From CAVSUZ01 sp963791885 (lineage in GTDB: Bacteria; Pseudomonadota; Alphaproteobacteria; Acetobacterales; Acetobacteraceae), in NCBI GenBank assembly GCA_963791885.1, contig CAWBUL010000005.1, forward strand, positions 2,170,001-2,234,000: a stretch of DNA of 64,000 nt. The letters are read 5' to 3'. Below the pieces are notes generated by a model, which was not told the origin of the DNA, did no database searches, and worked only from the letters and a program-made list of their open reading frames with translations. The position numbers and the translations under genes are program-made. This document shows positions 55,571-64,000 of this stretch, in pieces. Each line of letters opens with the position of its first letter. Position 1 is the stretch's first letter.

Positions 55571-56356
55571 TCAGTCCGCCTTAGGAAACAGGCGGAGGAA
55601 GTTGCCAGTGGTCAGCTCCGCAGCTTCTTCCAGGCTCAGGCCACGGATCTTCGCAAGAACGGCGGCCGTGTGGCGGACGTTGGCAGGTTCGTTGCGCTTA
55701 CCGCGCACGGGAACGGGCGCGAGATAAGGGGCGTCGGTTTCCACCAGGATGCGCTCCGCCGGAACGTCGCGCGCGATGGCGCGCAGTTCCTCCGATTTCG
55801 GAAAGGTGAGGATGCCGGAGAAGCTGACATAGCCGCCCATCGCAATGCCGGCTTCGGCGAGCGCGCGGGTCGAGGAAAAGCAGTGGAGCAGGAAGGCGAA
55901 GTCGCCGCCTGAGTCGCGTTCTTCGGCGAGGATGCGAGCGATGTCATCGTCGGCGTCTCGGGCATGGATCGCGAGGGGGATATTGGCGAGGCGCGCGGCG
56001 CGGATGTGGGCGCGGAAGTTCTCCTGTTGCACGTCGCGAGGCGCGCGATCGTAGAAATAGTCGAGGCCCAATTCACCGATGCCGATGATCTTCGGGTGTT
56101 CGGCGAGAGCAGCGAGCGTTTCCGGCTCGGGGATTGGCGCCTCGGCGGCATGATGCGGATGGACGCCGACGCAGCCCCAGACGTTAGGGATGGCTTCGAC
56201 GAGGCGGAGCACGGTAGCGGCCTGCGCGAGGCTGGTTCCGATTGTCACCATCTCGTTCACACCCGCTTCGGTCGCGCGGGCGAGGATCGCCGGGCGTTCA
56301 GCGTCGGTGAAGTAGTCGAGGTGGCAGTGGGAATCGATCAGCACGGAAGGCCTCAC
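55571..56356 (-). CDS. tatD: TatD family metal-dependent DNase/hydrolase
   Basis: This 261-residue TIM-barrel hydrolase has the N-terminal metal motif VLIDSHCHLDYF, then GIGELGLDYFYDRAP with the conserved Glu, IHARDADDD, LLHCFSSTRALAEA and LVETDAPYLAPVPVRGKRNEP. TatD proteins are Mg-dependent exonucleases or deacylases involved in DNA repair and turnover. The start is GTG at 56356 or 56344. In related genomes tatD directly follows metG; here tauD and a desulfhydrase-like gene separate them. Confidence 0.93.
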   Translation of the reverse strand: MRPSVLIDSHCHLDYFTDAERPAILARATEAGVNEMVTIGTSLAQAATVLRLVEAIPNVWGCVGVHPHHAAEAPIPEPETLAALAEHPKIIGIGELGLDYFYDRAPRDVQQENFRAHIRAARLANIPLAIHARDADDDIARILAEERDSGGDFAFLLHCFSSTRALAEAGIAMGGYVSFSGILTFPKSEELRAIARDVPAERILVETDAPYLAPVPVRGKRNEPANVRHTAAVLAKIRGLSLEEAAELTTGNFLRLFPKAD

Positions 56357-56471
56357 GCTCGCACCAGTGTTGTGGGTCCGGCGCGCGGGTTGAGACGAAT
56401 GCGCCCTCCCGCCGATGCCGGGCGGGGCGGTAGCTCAGTCGGTCTTGGGCGTCAACCTGGAGGCGCGAAGC

Positions 56472-57317
56472 TCAGTGGAGCGGGGTGCCTTCGATCGTGA
56501 CCCGATGCATGAGCCTGCGCTCACCCTGATAGTCATTGACCGCGAAGTGCCAGGTCGACCGGTTGTCCCACAGCGCGAGCAATTCCTTCTGCCAGCGGAA
56601 GCGGCAGGTGAACTCCGGCCGCACAGCGTGCTGGTAGAGATAATCCAGAAGCGGCTGAGACTCCTGCTCGGTCCATCCTTCGAAGTTCAGGGTGAAGCCG
56701 GGATTGACGTAGAGCGCTTTGCGCCCAGTGAGCGGATGGCGGATCACGACGGGGTGAACCGCGTCCTGTGTCGCGAGTTCCGGATTGCCGACACGTCCTT
56801 GGAGGTCGCGCTCGGTGGTACGGCCACCCTCGCCGAAGACGTGGCGGCTGGAGTGGCAGGCGCGCAGCGTTTCGAGCGTGGCTTTCAACCCGTCGGAGAG
56901 CGCATCGTACGCGGCATACATGCTCGCGAACAACGTATCGCCGCCAGTGTTCGGCACTTCACGGGCATAGAGCGCGGAGCCGAGAGCCGGGATCCGGTCG
57001 TAGCTGTGATCGGTGTGCCAGCCGCCGCCGATATTGTCCTTGTTGTGCGGTTCTTTGCGCACCTCTGCGATCGAGGGGTAGCCCGGAACCGGCGTGAAGA
57101 AGCGATTGATGTTGATCGGACCGAAACGCTCGGCGAAGGCGATGTGCTGCTCAGGCGTGAGAGGCTGATTGCGGAAGAACACGACGCCATACTGGCCGAA
57201 GGTGTCCCGAATCGTGCCGAGGACATTGTCGGTCAGCGGTTCGCGGAGATCGACACCATGAATTTCCGCTCCGACGAAGGACGTCAGTGGTTCGATTTGG
57301 ATCTGGGTGTCGCGCAC
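56472..57317 (-). CDS. TauD/TfdA-family 2-oxoglutarate-dependent dioxygenase
   Basis: This 281-residue Fe(II)/2-oxoglutarate dioxygenase has the metal-binding HxD pair His101/Asp103 in GGGWHTDHSYD, a distal His in RRLMHRVTIEG and an Arg nearby for 2-oxoglutarate. It begins TQIQIEPLTSFVGAEIHGVDL, typical of the TauD family. TauD releases sulfite from taurine, but relatives oxidise other sulfonates, alkyl sulfates or herbicides, so the substrate is open. The frame overlaps the end of the preceding desulfhydrase-like gene by 34 bases. Confidence 0.92.
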   Translation of the reverse strand: MRDTQIQIEPLTSFVGAEIHGVDLREPLTDNVLGTIRDTFGQYGVVFFRNQPLTPEQHIAFAERFGPININRFFTPVPGYPSIAEVRKEPHNKDNIGGGWHTDHSYDRIPALGSALYAREVPNTGGDTLFASMYAAYDALSDGLKATLETLRACHSSRHVFGEGGRTTERDLQGRVGNPELATQDAVHPVVIRHPLTGRKALYVNPGFTLNFEGWTEQESQPLLDYLYQHAVRPEFTCRFRWQKELLALWDNRSTWHFAVNDYQGERRLMHRVTIEGTPLH

Positions 57318-58401
57318 TTTCCTGGTTTCCTCATTACGTGACGGCAGAGTGGCACTCGCGGGCGGGCACGTCCAGGTTGTGATCCCCCGGCCCTGTCACC
57401 CGACACGCGGGCCATCGTGTCGGGATAGGCGAAGATACCGGGCAAGCCGCCGGTGTGAATCCAGACGATAGTTTCATCAGGATCGAAGCGGCCCTGCCGC
57501 GCGAGGCCGATCAGCCCGGCCATGCCCTTGCCGGCGTAGACGGGATCGAGAGCCAATGCCTCCGTGCGGGCGGCGAGACGGATGGCTTCTTCCGTCGTCG
57601 CGTCGGCGATGCCGTAGGCCCCGGCGCTGAACGCGGCTGCGACTTCGATTCTGTCATCGTTCCAGCGGTGCTCGAGGCCGAGAAGGGCGGCGGTTTCGCG
57701 GCCGACGCGGCCAATGTCGGCGGCGACGCGCTTGGGCTGGGCGTCGACGTCGATGCCGACGACACGCGCCGGGTGATCCAGGGCGAGCAGACCAGCAAGG
57801 AGTCCGGCCTGTGTCCCGGCGCTGCCGCTGGCGTGCACGATGTAGGCGGTATCGGGGTGCGCGCCGATGATCTCCTGCGCGGCGAGCACGTAGCCCATGG
57901 CGCCGTGTGCATCGGACGCCCCGTAGGGGACGAGGTAGGGGCGGCGTCCTTGTGCTTTCAGGTCGTGCACGATCTCACGCAGGCCGCGGTTGCGGTCCTC
58001 GTCCCAAGGGATGTCGTGGATGATCGCACCGTAGAGGCGATCGAGCGGATGTTGCCGGATGTTTCGTAGGTTGGTTCAGTGATGCAGAGGCGGCCGCGCA
58101 TGATGCCGAGATGGCATTCGATGCCGAGTTTGGCGCAGGCGGCGGCGACTTGGCGCGCGGTGTTGGACTGCACGACGCCGCCGCAGACGATGCAGTCCGC
58201 GTTTTCCGCCTGGGCAGCCGCGAGGCAGAACTCGAGTTTGCGGATTTTGTTGCCGCCGATACCAAGGCCGGTGCAGTCGTCACGCTTTACCCAAAGGGAT
58301 GAGAGGCCGAGCGCGGCGCCAAGTCGCGGCATACGCTCAAGCGGCGTGGGGAGATGCGCGAGACGCAGGCGGGGGAGCGTGGTGATCCCTTCGGGGCTCA
58401 C
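57284..58401 (-). CDS. D-cysteine desulfhydrase / ACC deaminase-like PLP enzyme; frameshifted
   Basis: This is a fold-type II PLP enzyme. The start is MSPEGITTLPRLRLAHLPTPLERMPRLG, then SLWVKRDDCTGLGIGGNKIRKLEF with the PLP Lys (GNKIRK) and CGGVVQSNTARQ. The first frame is lost after TYETSGNI. The next resumes LDRLYGAIIHDIPWDED and continues to HASGSAGTQAGLLAGLLAL and VWIHTGGLPGIFAYPD. One missing base (CATCCGCTC for CATCCTGCTC) near 58036-58042 joins them into about 350 residues. The final 30 residues look atypical and may hide another error. Products would be pyruvate, ammonia and sulfide. Confidence 0.85.
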
Positions 58402-58419
58402 GCCGATCTGTCCCCTGCC

Positions 58420-59952
58420 CTACTCCGCGTCGACGTAGCGCGGGAAGACGCCTTCGGGCGGCGGAAGCGCGGTGTCGTCCGGCAGCGGCGTGGTCAGTGC
58501 CGCGAAGCTGCGCGCGTCGCACGGGACGCCAAGCTGGTCGAGCATGCGGGCCATTGAGCCGGGCATGACAGGCTGCAGCATGGTGGCGAGGATGCGAAGC
58601 GTATTGGCCAGCACGCGCAGCACTGCTGCCATCCGCACAGGATCGGTGCGGCGGAGCGCCCAGGGCGCCTGGCGGTCGATATAGGCGTTGGCGGCGCGGA
58701 CGACTTTCCAGACGTCTTCCAATGCTTCGTAGAAAGCCTGGCGGTCGATGCGCTCACGAAGAGCGGCGGGAAGTGCTGCGGCAGCGTCGAGCAGTTCGGC
58801 GTCCTCGCTGTTTGCGGCCCCGTGCGACGGGAGTTTGCCGGAGCAGTTGCGCGCGATGAGCGAGAGCGTGCGTTGGGCAAGGTTGCCGAGTTCATTGGCG
58901 AGTTCGCCGTTGATACGCGTGATGATCGCTTGCTTGCTGATGTTGCCGTCGCCGCCGAACGGTTTCTCGCGGAGCAGGAAATAGCGCACCTGGTCGACGC
59001 CGTAGGTGGCTGCGAGTTCTCGCGCCTCCAATACGTTGCCGAGTGACTTGCTCATTTTCTCGCCCTCGACGACCCACCAGCCGTTGGCGGTGACGCGGCG
59101 GGGCGGCGGCAGTCCGGCGGACATCAGGAAGGCTGGCCAGTAGATCGCGTGGAAGCGCACGATTTCCTTGCCGATCGCGTGAACGTTGGCCGGCCAGAAC
59201 GGCCAGCGCTGTGCATGCTCATCCGGAAAACCGCAGGCGGTGACGTAATTGTTGAGAGCATCCAGCCAGACATACATGACATGGTCCGGGTTGCCGGGCA
59301 CCGGAATTCCCCAGCGAAAACTCGTGCGGCTGATCGACAGATCCCTGAGGCCGCTTCGGACAAAACTGAGTACCTCGTTGCGGCTGGCCTGGGGAGCGAT
59401 GAAATCGGGATGCGTGTCGTAGAACGACAGAAGCCGATCCTGCCAGGCGGAGAGACGGAAGAAGTAGGACGGCTCCCGTACCCAGGCGACTGGCGCTCCG
59501 GTCGGCGCTAACTTACTGCCGTCCGGCTTCGTCGTCAGTTCGTCCTCGTCGTAGAAGGCTTCGTCGCGGACGGCGTACCAGCCTTCGTAATGGCCGAGAT
59601 AGATATCGCCGGCGGCGTCGATACGACGCCATAGCTCCTGGCAGGAAATTTTGTGCCGCGGCTCCGTGGTGCGAATGAAATCGTCGTACGAGACGTTCAT
59701 CTTGTCCGCCACGTCCCGGAAGTCGGCGGAAATCCGGTCGGTGAAGGTCTGCGGGTCGACGCCGGCATCGCGTGCCGCCGCTTCGACCTTCTGGCCGTGT
59801 TCGTCGGTACCGGTGAGGAAGAAGACGTCGAAGCCATCCAGCCGCTTGAAGCGCGCCATGATGTCGGCCGCGATCGAGGTATAGGCGTGGCCGATATGGG
59901 GCGCGCCGTTCACGTAATAGATCGGCGTGGTGACGTAGAAGCGCTGGCTCAT
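58420..59952 (-). CDS. metG: Methionyl-tRNA synthetase
   Basis: This 510-residue class I synthetase charges initiator and elongator tRNA-Met. HIGH-type motif PHIGH is at residues 18-22 (TTPIYYVNGAPHIGHAYTS) and KMSKS lies in VEGEKMSKSLGNVL. The anticodon-binding domain follows, with the family end PPPEGVFPRYVDAE. The start ATG at 59952 overlaps the holB stop by 4 bases; the longer open frame upstream belongs to holB's shadow. Confidence 0.97.
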   Translation of the reverse strand: MSQRFYVTTPIYYVNGAPHIGHAYTSIAADIMARFKRLDGFDVFFLTGTDEHGQKVEAAARDAGVDPQTFTDRISADFRDVADKMNVSYDDFIRTTEPRHKISCQELWRRIDAAGDIYLGHYEGWYAVRDEAFYDEDELTTKPDGSKLAPTGAPVAWVREPSYFFRLSAWQDRLLSFYDTHPDFIAPQASRNEVLSFVRSGLRDLSISRTSFRWGIPVPGNPDHVMYVWLDALNNYVTACGFPDEHAQRWPFWPANVHAIGKEIVRFHAIYWPAFLMSAGLPPPRRVTANGWWVVEGEKMSKSLGNVLEARELAATYGVDQVRYFLLREKPFGGDGNISKQAIITRINGELANELGNLAQRTLSLIARNCSGKLPSHGAANSEDAELLDAAAALPAALRERIDRQAFYEALEDVWKVVRAANAYIDRQAPWALRRTDPVRMAAVLRVLANTLRILATMLQPVMPGSMARMLDQLGVPCDARSFAALTTPLPDDTALPPPEGVFPRYVDAE

Positions 59953-60947
59953 GCGGGGTCGGGTGCCGCCTCGTTCACGAGTGAAAGGCTTTGGAGAATT
60001 GCCTGCCGCCTGTCCAGGGCCAGAGCCTCGGTTTCGCGCTGGATGCGCCCGAGCGATTGCCAAACAGCGGTCCAGCGAGCCGGTCCGTGGACCTCGGTGA
60101 GGCGGATTTGTTGGGGTTCCGCGTGGCCGCGCGCTGTTTCGCGGATGGCGGCGGCGATGCCGGCACGCAGCAGCTCCATGAAGGGGCTGAAGGTCTCGGG
60201 CTTGGCCAGCTTGTCGGCGACGGCGTGTGCTGCGCGCGGTGTCAGGCCAGGGATGGTGCTGAGCACGTCGTCGACAATCGTGGCGACGCTGATCCCCTCC
60301 CCTTCCGCCAGCGCCAGCGCGCGGCCGGGAGAGCCTTCGGCCAGAGAAACAAGGCGCAGTCGCTCGGTTTCGTCGGCGTCGGGAAGAAGCCTGCCGAGGA
60401 GTATGTCCATCGCCTCGTTGGAGAGCGGCCGCAGGGCCAGGCGGCGGCAACGGCTGCGGACGGTCGGCGGCAGGCGGCCGGGGGCATTGCAGACGAGCAG
60501 GAGGAGCGCACTGCGGGGCGGCTCTTCCAGTATCTTCAGCAGGGCATTGGCCGCGTTGCGATTGAGTTCCTCGGCGCGGTCCACGACGACGATGCGCCAG
60601 CCGCCCTCGGCCGGGGTGAGGCGCAGGAATTCGCCGGCAGCACGCACGTCGTCCACGACGATTTCCGTGCGCAGACGCTTGGTGGTTCGGCTGATCGTGC
60701 GCTCGAGGGTGAAGAGGTCGGCGTGGGCGCCGGCGGCGATGCGGCGGGCGACCCCATCCGGGGCGGCACCTTGGGAGAGCAGGCGGCGGGCGATGCTGTA
60801 GGCGAAGGTGGCTTTGCCGATGCCGGCGGGACCGGTGATGAGCCAGGCGTGGTGAAGGCGGCCGGAGGCGATGGCGCGATCGAACTCGGCGGAGGCGGCG
60901 TCGTGGCCGATCGGGTCGGAGGCGGCGCGCGGGTCGGGCGGGGGCAT
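59949..60947 (-). CDS. holB: DNA polymerase III delta-prime subunit
   Basis: This clamp-loader subunit of about 332 residues starts at MPPPDPRAASDPIGHDAA (60947). The P-loop is GPAGIGKATFAYSIA, and the sensor/SRC region VVVDRAEELNRNAANALLKILEEPP is followed by SRCRRLALRPLS, the SRC motif. The zinc-binding Cys cluster of some delta-prime proteins is not evident. It overlaps metG by 4 bases. In many alphaproteobacteria tmk precedes holB, but here an HtrA gene on the same strand lies upstream instead. Confidence 0.94.
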   Translation of the reverse strand: MPPPDPRAASDPIGHDAASAEFDRAIASGRLHHAWLITGPAGIGKATFAYSIARRLLSQGAAPDGVARRIAAGAHADLFTLERTISRTTKRLRTEIVVDDVRAAGEFLRLTPAEGGWRIVVVDRAEELNRNAANALLKILEEPPRSALLLLVCNAPGRLPPTVRSRCRRLALRPLSNEAMDILLGRLLPDADETERLRLVSLAEGSPGRALALAEGEGISVATIVDDVLSTIPGLTPRAAHAVADKLAKPETFSPFMELLRAGIAAAIRETARGHAEPQQIRLTEVHGPARWTAVWQSLGRIQRETEALALDRRQAILQSLSLVNEAAPDPA

Positions 60948-61089
60948 GGGTCGGTTGTAGCGCGGATTAGGCGCGCCGGCAGGTTGGACGCGGCGAGCTT
61001 CGGCTGGCCGGTGATCGCCCCTCAGTGCTGGAGGTGCTGATCGGAGAAGCGTGTGTTTATCCGATGTTGGACCTGGCTGCTTGAGGCAT

Positions 61090-62532
61090 TCAGGGTTGGT
61101 GCGCGGCAGCCACCGAATTGTCGGGTGTTTGGGAGCCGGACGAATCCCGTGCGGTGGCGATCCGCCCTGAATAGAGCGGTACCCAGTGAGGAGGCTCGTC
61201 GGCGCTGGCGATGAGAAGGGCGATGAACGGCTCGGTTGCCTTGGCCTGCGCAATGTCTTGCATTGCCTCGTCAGGAGAGGTCACGGCGTGGTTTTGCACC
61301 GCGAGCACAACGTCACCCGCTTTGATGCCGTTCGTGAATGCCTCGGAGGTAGGATTGACGGCCGCCACTACGACACCGTCTGTCGTCGGGATTTTATACA
61401 GCGACCTCGCGGCGGCGGACATCGGCGCCAGGATGAGACCGAGATCCGGTGCTGTCGCCGCATAGGCGGTTTCCATGCTGTTCATCATTGAGGCGCCGGA
61501 ATTGCCCATGTTCTGCCATTGGGTGACCGTAACATTCGCCGTCATGTCCTTCCCATCCCGGATGAACGACACCGGCATCGTTGTGTTCAGCGGTGTGACG
61601 ATGATGTCCTGGATGAACTCGCTGGCCGTCGCGGGAGTTTTATCCCCGTAGCGGGTAATCACGTCGCCGAATTTGAGGCCAGCCCTGGCGGCAGGGCTGT
61701 CGTTATCGGTGTCGGTAACGAGGAACCCGGCCGCCCGTGGGAGGTTGAATGCGTGCTGCAGGGACGGTGTGACGTCCTGGACGTGGATGCCGATCCAACC
61801 GATGCGAACGCTGTCCGGGTTCAGGAAGTGGCGGAGGACGTACTCGGCGGACTTGCTGGCGATGGCAAATCCCAGGCCGTTCGAGCCCTCGCCCGCGCCG
61901 TTGGTGACCAGAATGGTATCCACACCCACCACGTTCCCGTCCGTGTCGATCATCGGGCCGCCGGAGTTGCCATGGTTGAGAGCCGCGTCGGTCTGGATGT
62001 AATCGTCGATGGGGCTGTTCATCAGACTGCGATGAACGGCACTGACGATCCCGGAGCTCACGGATGTTCCGAGGCCCAGCGGGTTGCCGATCAGGATGAC
62101 GGCATCACCCACCGCGGCCTTATCGCTATCAGCAAATTTTAGGTAGGGCAGAGGGTGGCCGACGTCGATCTTGACCACGGCGATATCGATCAGACCGGCA
62201 GCGCCAACCAGGGTACCGTTCCATTGTGAGCGATCCGACAGGGTGACGGTGATCCTGAAGGCGCCGGCGATGACGTGTTTGTTGGTAACGATGATGCCGG
62301 ACGGGTCCACGATGAAACCAGTGCCGACATCGCGCGAGCGCTGCGGAGCGCCGTTCTTGTTGGTGATCGTCTCAATGGAAATGTTGACGACACTGGGGAC
62401 CGATTGGCGTACGATGCTGCTCCAGTCGATTGAGGTTGAGGCCGCATGAACCGCTGTGTTTGCACCGATCAACAAACTCGCTGCCAAGGCGGCATAGAGG
62501 GCGAAAGCGCGGCCGAACCGAATCGCCGTCAT
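61090..62532 (-). CDS. HtrA/DegP-type periplasmic serine protease
   Basis: This 480-residue protease has a signal peptide (ALYAALAASLLIGANTAVHA). Catalytic residues are His86 (IVTNKHVIAG), Asp116 (LIDIAVVK) and Ser190 (NHGNSGGPMI). Two PDZ domains follow: one around GWIGIHVQDVTPSLQHAF ... GLKFGDVITRYGDK, and a second, weaker one near GDVVLAVQNHAVTSPDEAM. It degrades or chaperones misfolded envelope proteins. It is longer at the C-terminus than minimal HtrA but normal for DegQ/DegS-like members. It stands alone between holB and the binding protein. Confidence 0.93.
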   Translation of the reverse strand: MTAIRFGRAFALYAALAASLLIGANTAVHAASTSIDWSSIVRQSVPSVVNISIETITNKNGAPQRSRDVGTGFIVDPSGIIVTNKHVIAGAFRITVTLSDRSQWNGTLVGAAGLIDIAVVKIDVGHPLPYLKFADSDKAAVGDAVILIGNPLGLGTSVSSGIVSAVHRSLMNSPIDDYIQTDAALNHGNSGGPMIDTDGNVVGVDTILVTNGAGEGSNGLGFAIASKSAEYVLRHFLNPDSVRIGWIGIHVQDVTPSLQHAFNLPRAAGFLVTDTDNDSPAARAGLKFGDVITRYGDKTPATASEFIQDIIVTPLNTTMPVSFIRDGKDMTANVTVTQWQNMGNSGASMMNSMETAYAATAPDLGLILAPMSAAARSLYKIPTTDGVVVAAVNPTSEAFTNGIKAGDVVLAVQNHAVTSPDEAMQDIAQAKATEPFIALLIASADEPPHWVPLYSGRIATARDSSGSQTPDNSVAAAHQP

Positions 62533-62587
62533 GAAACCTCCTCTGAGCGGCCTCGGGAGCTACATCCCGCGGCCGCGCCACTGTGGA

Positions 62588-64000
62588 CTATTGTACTTTG
62601 ATGTAGCGATAGGGGAAGAAGTCGTCCGCCGGCTGAGCGACGGAGACGTTCTTCTTTGCGGCCCAGACGATCACCTGCTGATGCAGAGGGATGGAGGCTA
62701 CGTCATCCTGGATGATCTTGATGGTTTGGTCGATCATCTGGTCACGCTTCTGTTCGTTCGCCTCGACGCCGATCATGTCGATCAGCTTGTCCAGTTCCGG
62801 ATTGGAATAGCCGCCGGCATTCACCTCCCCGCGTTCGCCGTTGCGTGTGCCGAGCAGCGTGTAGAGCGCATTGTGCGCGTCATAGGTCGCCGGGGTCCAG
62901 CCTAGCAGGTAGAAATCCGTGTCGTATTTGGGAGCCAGGATCTTCGCGAAAAATTTTGCCTTGGTTTGCGCGTTCAGGTTCACCTTGATGCCGATGCGCG
63001 CCAGCATGGCGGAAATGGCGGTGCAGATCTGCTCATCCATCACGTAGCGGTCGTTCGGGCAATCGAAGGTGACGGAAAAGCCCTGCGGATAACCGGCATC
63101 CGCAAGAAGCTTTTTAGCCTGATCGACGGACGGTGCCGGGCGGACGTCCAGCTTCGCGTCATAACCGTTTACGCCGGGTCCCCACATTTCCCAGCTTGGA
63201 TGCGCGAGGCCGAGCATAACCCTCTTGGCGATGAGGTCTTCGTTGATAGCGAGCGCGAAGGCACGGCGGACCCGCACGTCCTTGAAGGGGTTCTTGCCCT
63301 TGATGTTGCTGGTCAGCAGTTCGTCGCGCGACTGGTCCATGCCGAGATAAATGGTGCGCAGTTCGGGATGCTCGAGCAGCTTGAGATCGGGCGAGGCTTC
63401 GATGCGCTTCATGTCCTGCGGCGGGACGGAATAGATCATGTCCTCTTCGCCCGAGAGCAGGGCGGCGACACGGGTGGGTGCGCTGGATATGACGTCGAAT
63501 TCGACGGTGTCGGCGTTGCCGGGCATCTTGTCCCACCAGCCAGGATTGCGTTCCACGACCGTCTTGCGGTCGGGTTCGCGGGAGACGAGGCGGTACGGTC
63601 CGGTGCCCATCGCGTTGTGGACGGCGTAGTTATCGTCGTTCCCGCCGATGGTAGCGATAGGTGTGGTGGCGTGATGCGCCTCACACCAGGCCTTGTTCAT
63701 GATCAGGAAGTTGGTCTGTTCCTGCACGAAGATCGGGTCGGGGTGGGTGGTTTCAAAATCGACGGTGAGATCGTCGACCTTGCGGGCTTCCTTCACCATG
63801 CTCATGGGCGCGCGCATGGACGAGCTCTTGTCGAGGATGCGCTGGAGCGAAAAGACCACGTCATCGGCGGTGAAGGGGGAGCCGTCCTGCCATTTGACGT
63901 TCGGACGGAGGTGGAAGCGCCAGACGGTGGGGCTCGATCTGTTCCCAGCTCGTGGCCAGCGCGGGTTCGAGCTTGAGATCGGCATCACGTCGGACCAGCG
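62588..64000 (-). CDS. ABC transporter peptide-type substrate-binding protein (DppA-like), 5' end outside window; frameshifted
   Basis: This is family 5 extracellular solute-binding protein. Recognisable blocks are RFHLRPNVKWQDGSPFTADDVVFSLQRIL and GTGPYRLVSREPDRKTVVERNPGWWD. The C-terminus is VSVAQPADDFFPYRYIKVQ. Near 63930 a GGGG run breaks the frame; upstream of it LVRRDADLKLEPALATSWEQIEP continues in another frame to the window edge, so one extra G is likely. The signal peptide is beyond the window. Partner permeases and ATPases would lie downstream of the start or elsewhere; the substrate is probably an oligopeptide or similar. Confidence 0.85.
   Translation of the reverse strand, partial: RWSDVMPISSSNPRWPRAGNRSSPTVWRFHLRPNVKWQDGSPFTADDVVFSLQRILDKSSSMRAPMSMVKEARKVDDLTVDFETTHPDPIFVQEQTNFLIMNKAWCEAHHATTPIATIGGNDDNYAVHNAMGTGPYRLVSREPDRKTVVERNPGWWDKMPGNADTVEFDVISSAPTRVAALLSGEEDMIYSVPPQDMKRIEASPDLKLLEHPELRTIYLGMDQSRDELLTSNIKGKNPFKDVRVRRAFALAINEDLIAKRVMLGLAHPSWEMWGPGVNGYDAKLDVRPAPSVDQAKKLLADAGYPQGFSVTFDCPNDRYVMDEQICTAISAMLARIGIKVNLNAQTKAKFFAKILAPKYDTDFYLLGWTPATYDAHNALYTLLGTRNGERGEVNAGGYSNPELDKLIDMIGVEANEQKRDQMIDQTIKIIQDDVASIPLHQQVIVWAAKKNVSVAQPADDFFPYRYIKVQ

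Noticed and set aside
59991..61040. Plus-strand frame opposite holB
   Set aside because: Shadow of holB; Gly/Ala-rich translation without family features.

Overview
The window is a high-GC chromosomal segment of a Gram-negative bacterium, most likely an alphaproteobacterium. The family Acetobacteraceae is a tentative guess. The support is the glnB-glnA and glnK-amtB arrangement, the holB-metG / tatD / MBL-hydrolase order, the HAD hydrolase next to pyrD, and many Tat and periplasmic binding proteins. None of this was checked against a database.

Layout. 1-5.3 kb: end of a sugar-type ABC permease, a TPP riboswitch with thiC, then a convergent block with a THI5-like binding protein, an SDR and a GST. 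5.3-9.4 kb: two overlapping Gfo/Idh/MocA dehydrogenases, a CinA-type amidase, a DUF4331 protein and a shrunken second cinA copy. 9.4-12.3 kb: a family-92-like glycosyltransferase fused to an F5/8C domain, a small unknown protein and an LLM oxidoreductase. 12.3-15.3 kb: a probable cobalt thiocyanate hydrolase operon (scnB-scnA-scnC, a P15K-like factor, a Ni/Co transporter). 15.6-18.2 kb: a PEP-CTERM remnant, mobA and an IS110 transposase with paired upstream repeats. 18.6-22.2 kb: a CadC-type regulator, a cupin and a YHS protein. 22.3-32.6 kb: two near-identical inverted IS3-family copies bracketing tRNA-His, an aminotransferase and the nitrogen genes glnB, glnA, glnK and amtB. The second copy sits inside an IS5-family element, which is abutted by an IS481 element. 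32.6-43.3 kb: serine hydrolase, pyrD, HAD hydrolase, a degenerate kinase-like protein, a lipoprotein, a carbamoylase-type hydrolase, a membrane protein, a sugar ABC transporter without ATPase, DUF1993 and a 56-residue protein. 43.4-49 kb: an IS1202/ISNCY-type element and a large two-kinase hybrid sensor. 49-54.6 kb: a Tau/Ssu/Nrt-type ABC transporter, YedK, an MFS transporter and an MBL hydrolase. 54.7-64 kb: a toxin-antitoxin locus with a garbled duplication, tatD, tauD, a D-cysteine desulfhydrase-like gene, metG, holB, an HtrA protease and a truncated DppA-type binding protein.

Themes. Nitrogen: GS, two PII proteins and an ammonium channel. Sulfur and nitrogen scavenging: thiocyanate hydrolase would release ammonia and COS, and TauD, the D-cysteine desulfhydrase and a Tau/Ssu-like transporter lie elsewhere in the window. 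Their joint role is inference.

Sequence quality. At least eight otherwise well-conserved genes, including glnA, are each broken by one single-base indel. The toxin-antitoxin locus also carries a tandem copy full of 1-3 base deletions. This looks more like consensus or assembly error than gene decay, so frameshifted genes are listed as CDS with the break described.
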